From Bacteroidia bacterium (GTDB lineage: Bacteria > Bacteroidota > Bacteroidia > Bacteroidales > Paludibacteraceae), in the NCBI GenBank assembly GCA_009929445.1, contig SAAL01000004.1:1-64000 (forward strand): a DNA stretch of 64,000 bases. Reading direction: 5' to 3'. The first letter of the stretch is position 1, and every line of letters begins with the position of its first letter. The translations under genes and the position numbers were made by a program. Below are positions 62,420 to 64,000 of the stretch, piece by piece. Under the pieces are notes generated by a model. That model ran no database searches. It saw only the letters and a program-made list of their open reading frames with translations, and was not told the origin of the DNA.

Positions 62420-64000
62420 TTTTTTTTTTTTTATAGAAGTGGTTGTTTTATCAGATACAATCTCAAAAATATAGCTTTCTGCCTGTCCCGCATCACCTGC
62501 TTCGATGCGTGTACCGGCTTTCCAGTATTTATCTCCGGCATCTCCGGCATTTCTGATAGAAAATTTTCCACCCAGTTCGGTTATCACATAGGAATTCCAG
62601 GCCGGATAATACTGATTTGTACCGAAAGCTCCCAATTCATTCACATACCTGTTGTCGACTGCATTAACGAGTTTTACACGGTCTGAAGTAGTATCCAGGG
62701 TAAAAATCCATTTTTGAGTTTTTGAGTCGGGCGTTGTTATATACGTCCTGAAAGTTGGATTGCCACCAGATCCGTTCGGGTTATTATTCGTCAGAAAATT
62801 GTCGTTAAATTTTACGTAATATGTTTCGCCAAATGTTATTACGGGATGAAGTGCCGACTCCTGTCCCACGGGTACGAATTCGAACAGGAAGTTGCCGGAG
62901 GATAGCAGATTATCGGTGCTTGGACTGATGCGTGTAGCGTTTGACTGCCAGAATTTGTCGCCAGCCGAACCGGCATTCTGTATGGCATATTTTCCACTGA
63001 AACGATGTAAGTTGTAGGTATGCCAAATAGCTTCGTAGGAGTTTACTCCGAAATTTCCCAATTCATTTACATAGCGATTGTCCTGTGTATTACGGATACT
63101 GTATCGTTCAGTAATGGGGTCGATGGTTACGGTCCACTCCTGACGTTGCGGATTGATGGAATCTCTGTCAGCCAGAAATTCAGGATTCCCGCCCGAAGCA
63201 TTTGCATTTCGGTTAGTAAGATATTTTCCGTTGTATTTAATATAGTAATTACCATTCTCAAGCAAAATAGTCGGGAAAACATCTGTCCGGTAATCGAATT
63301 TATTCCGGTAGTTGTTAATCAAACGAGCTTTCAGTTGCTTCAGGAAAGGAGCAACAACCTCATTGGCTGGTTTTGGATAAGGATTTTTAATGCTTCCCGA
63401 AAAATCTCTTGAGCGAATTTTTCCCTGCACAATTTCCAGCGAATCAGTTTTGAGGTAGTGATTTATAAAAGCAACAGAATCTTCGGCATTCAGGGCTTCG
63501 TACATATCCAACAGCAGTTTTCCCCGCTGTCCCATCAGGCTGAAAACATCCATCCAGGGCTTAATTTCTTCAATCAAATAAGGATTATTCGTAGAGGCAG
63601 TAAGTTCGTTTGTTGAATTGATAAAACGCTGGAATTGCTCAGCAAGCGCATTAATTTGTGCCGAATTATATTTACCGGCTGTAAAGTCTGTCATGAATGC
63701 ATCTGCAACAGTCTTAAATTCAGCAGATTCGCCACTACGACGCAAACCGTGAACTGTCGAGCCCAAATCAATATTGTTTTCACAGAAGATTTTAAAAGCA
63801 TCATAATTCTGCGGCATCAGGTACTTCAAACCCCTCAGCCATGAACTGTTTGAATTATACTTTGACATGTTCCAGGTATAATCGGCAATGCTGTAAAGAG
63901 CCACTTTGGAAGCCTCGGCATATTCCATCGGATTGGCCGTGAAGCCTGAGAGCTGTGATGCTATATTTATATCGTTTCCGTAGGTAGGTCCCATCAGCAG
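62390..64000 (-). CDS. Beta-N-acetylglucosaminidase-like (GH84) protein, 5' truncated by window edge, with two tandem beta-trefoil/RICIN-like repeats; C-terminus frameshifted
   Basis: LLMGPTYGNDINIASQLSGFTANPMEYAEASKVALYSIADYTWN is GH84-like; repeats YYIKYNGKYLTNRNANASGGNPEF... and YYVKFNDNFLTNNNPNGSGGNPTF...; frame stops after an A13 run as IKKKKFKRVFSCTK*. Confidence 0.75.
   Translation of the reverse strand: MLMGPTYGNDINIASQLSGFTANPMEYAEASKVALYSIADYTWNMSKYNSNSSWLRGLKYLMPQNYDAFKIFCENNIDLGSTVHGLRRSGESAEFKTVADAFMTDFTAGKYNSAQINALAEQFQRFINSTNELTASTNNPYLIEEIKPWMDVFSLMGQRGKLLLDMYEALNAEDSVAFINHYLKTDSLEIVQGKIRSRDFSGSIKNPYPKPANEVVAPFLKQLKARLINNYRNKFDYRTDVFPTILLENGNYYIKYNGKYLTNRNANASGGNPEFLADRDSINPQRQEWTVTIDPITERYSIRNTQDNRYVNELGNFGVNSYEAIWHTYNLHRFSGKYAIQNAGSAGDKFWQSNATRISPSTDNLLSSGNFLFEFVPVGQESALHPVITFGETYYVKFNDNFLTNNNPNGSGGNPTFRTYITTPDSKTQKWIFTLDTTSDRVKLVNAVDNRYVNELGAFGTNQYYPAWNSYVITELGGKFSIRNAGDAGDKYWKAGTRIEAGDAGQAESYIFEIVSDKTTTSIKKKKFKRVFSCTK

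Overview
This is a Bacteroidetes chromosomal window, dense and mostly housekeeping. The taxonomic call rests on SprA and PorZ of the type IX secretion system (T9SS), TAnnTTTG promoters, DUF5687, and the D-C-x-B-E-F-H-A-G order of the ATP synthase operon. It encodes SprA, RuvA, adenine deaminase, OsmC, a phosphate acyltransferase, PanE, a TonB-type outer membrane protein, an exported Mn-type SOD, a multidomain GH31, a K/H antiporter, tRNA-Phe, TypA, half of LysO, RdgB, PorZ, FolE, IspD, RecG, Ndk, an M23/LysM peptidase, AhcY, an ABC exporter, an M16 peptidase, an HTH/DUF2975 pair, a gamma-carbonic anhydrase, SSB, NagB, the complete F1Fo ATP synthase operon, a GH2 beta-galactosidase and a GH84-like enzyme truncated by the window edge. 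No CRISPR array, prophage or intact transposon was seen. The most notable signal is at 62203-62440. The GH84-like CDS runs through a 13-A homopolymer and stops shortly after, but a one-base shift there restores an uninterrupted T9SS-type C-terminal sorting domain ending 53 bp before the GH2 start. This could be phase variation, transcriptional slippage or sequencing error affecting secretion or surface attachment of a glycosidase. Secondary signals are a small conserved-looking protein with an in-frame TAA followed by 34 protein-like codons (43724-44125), a decayed gene with in-frame stops (about 11812-12209), a dispersed 18-bp palindrome, and a GH31 carrying dockerin-like and cohesin-like modules. 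All family assignments are by eye from the translations; no searches were run.
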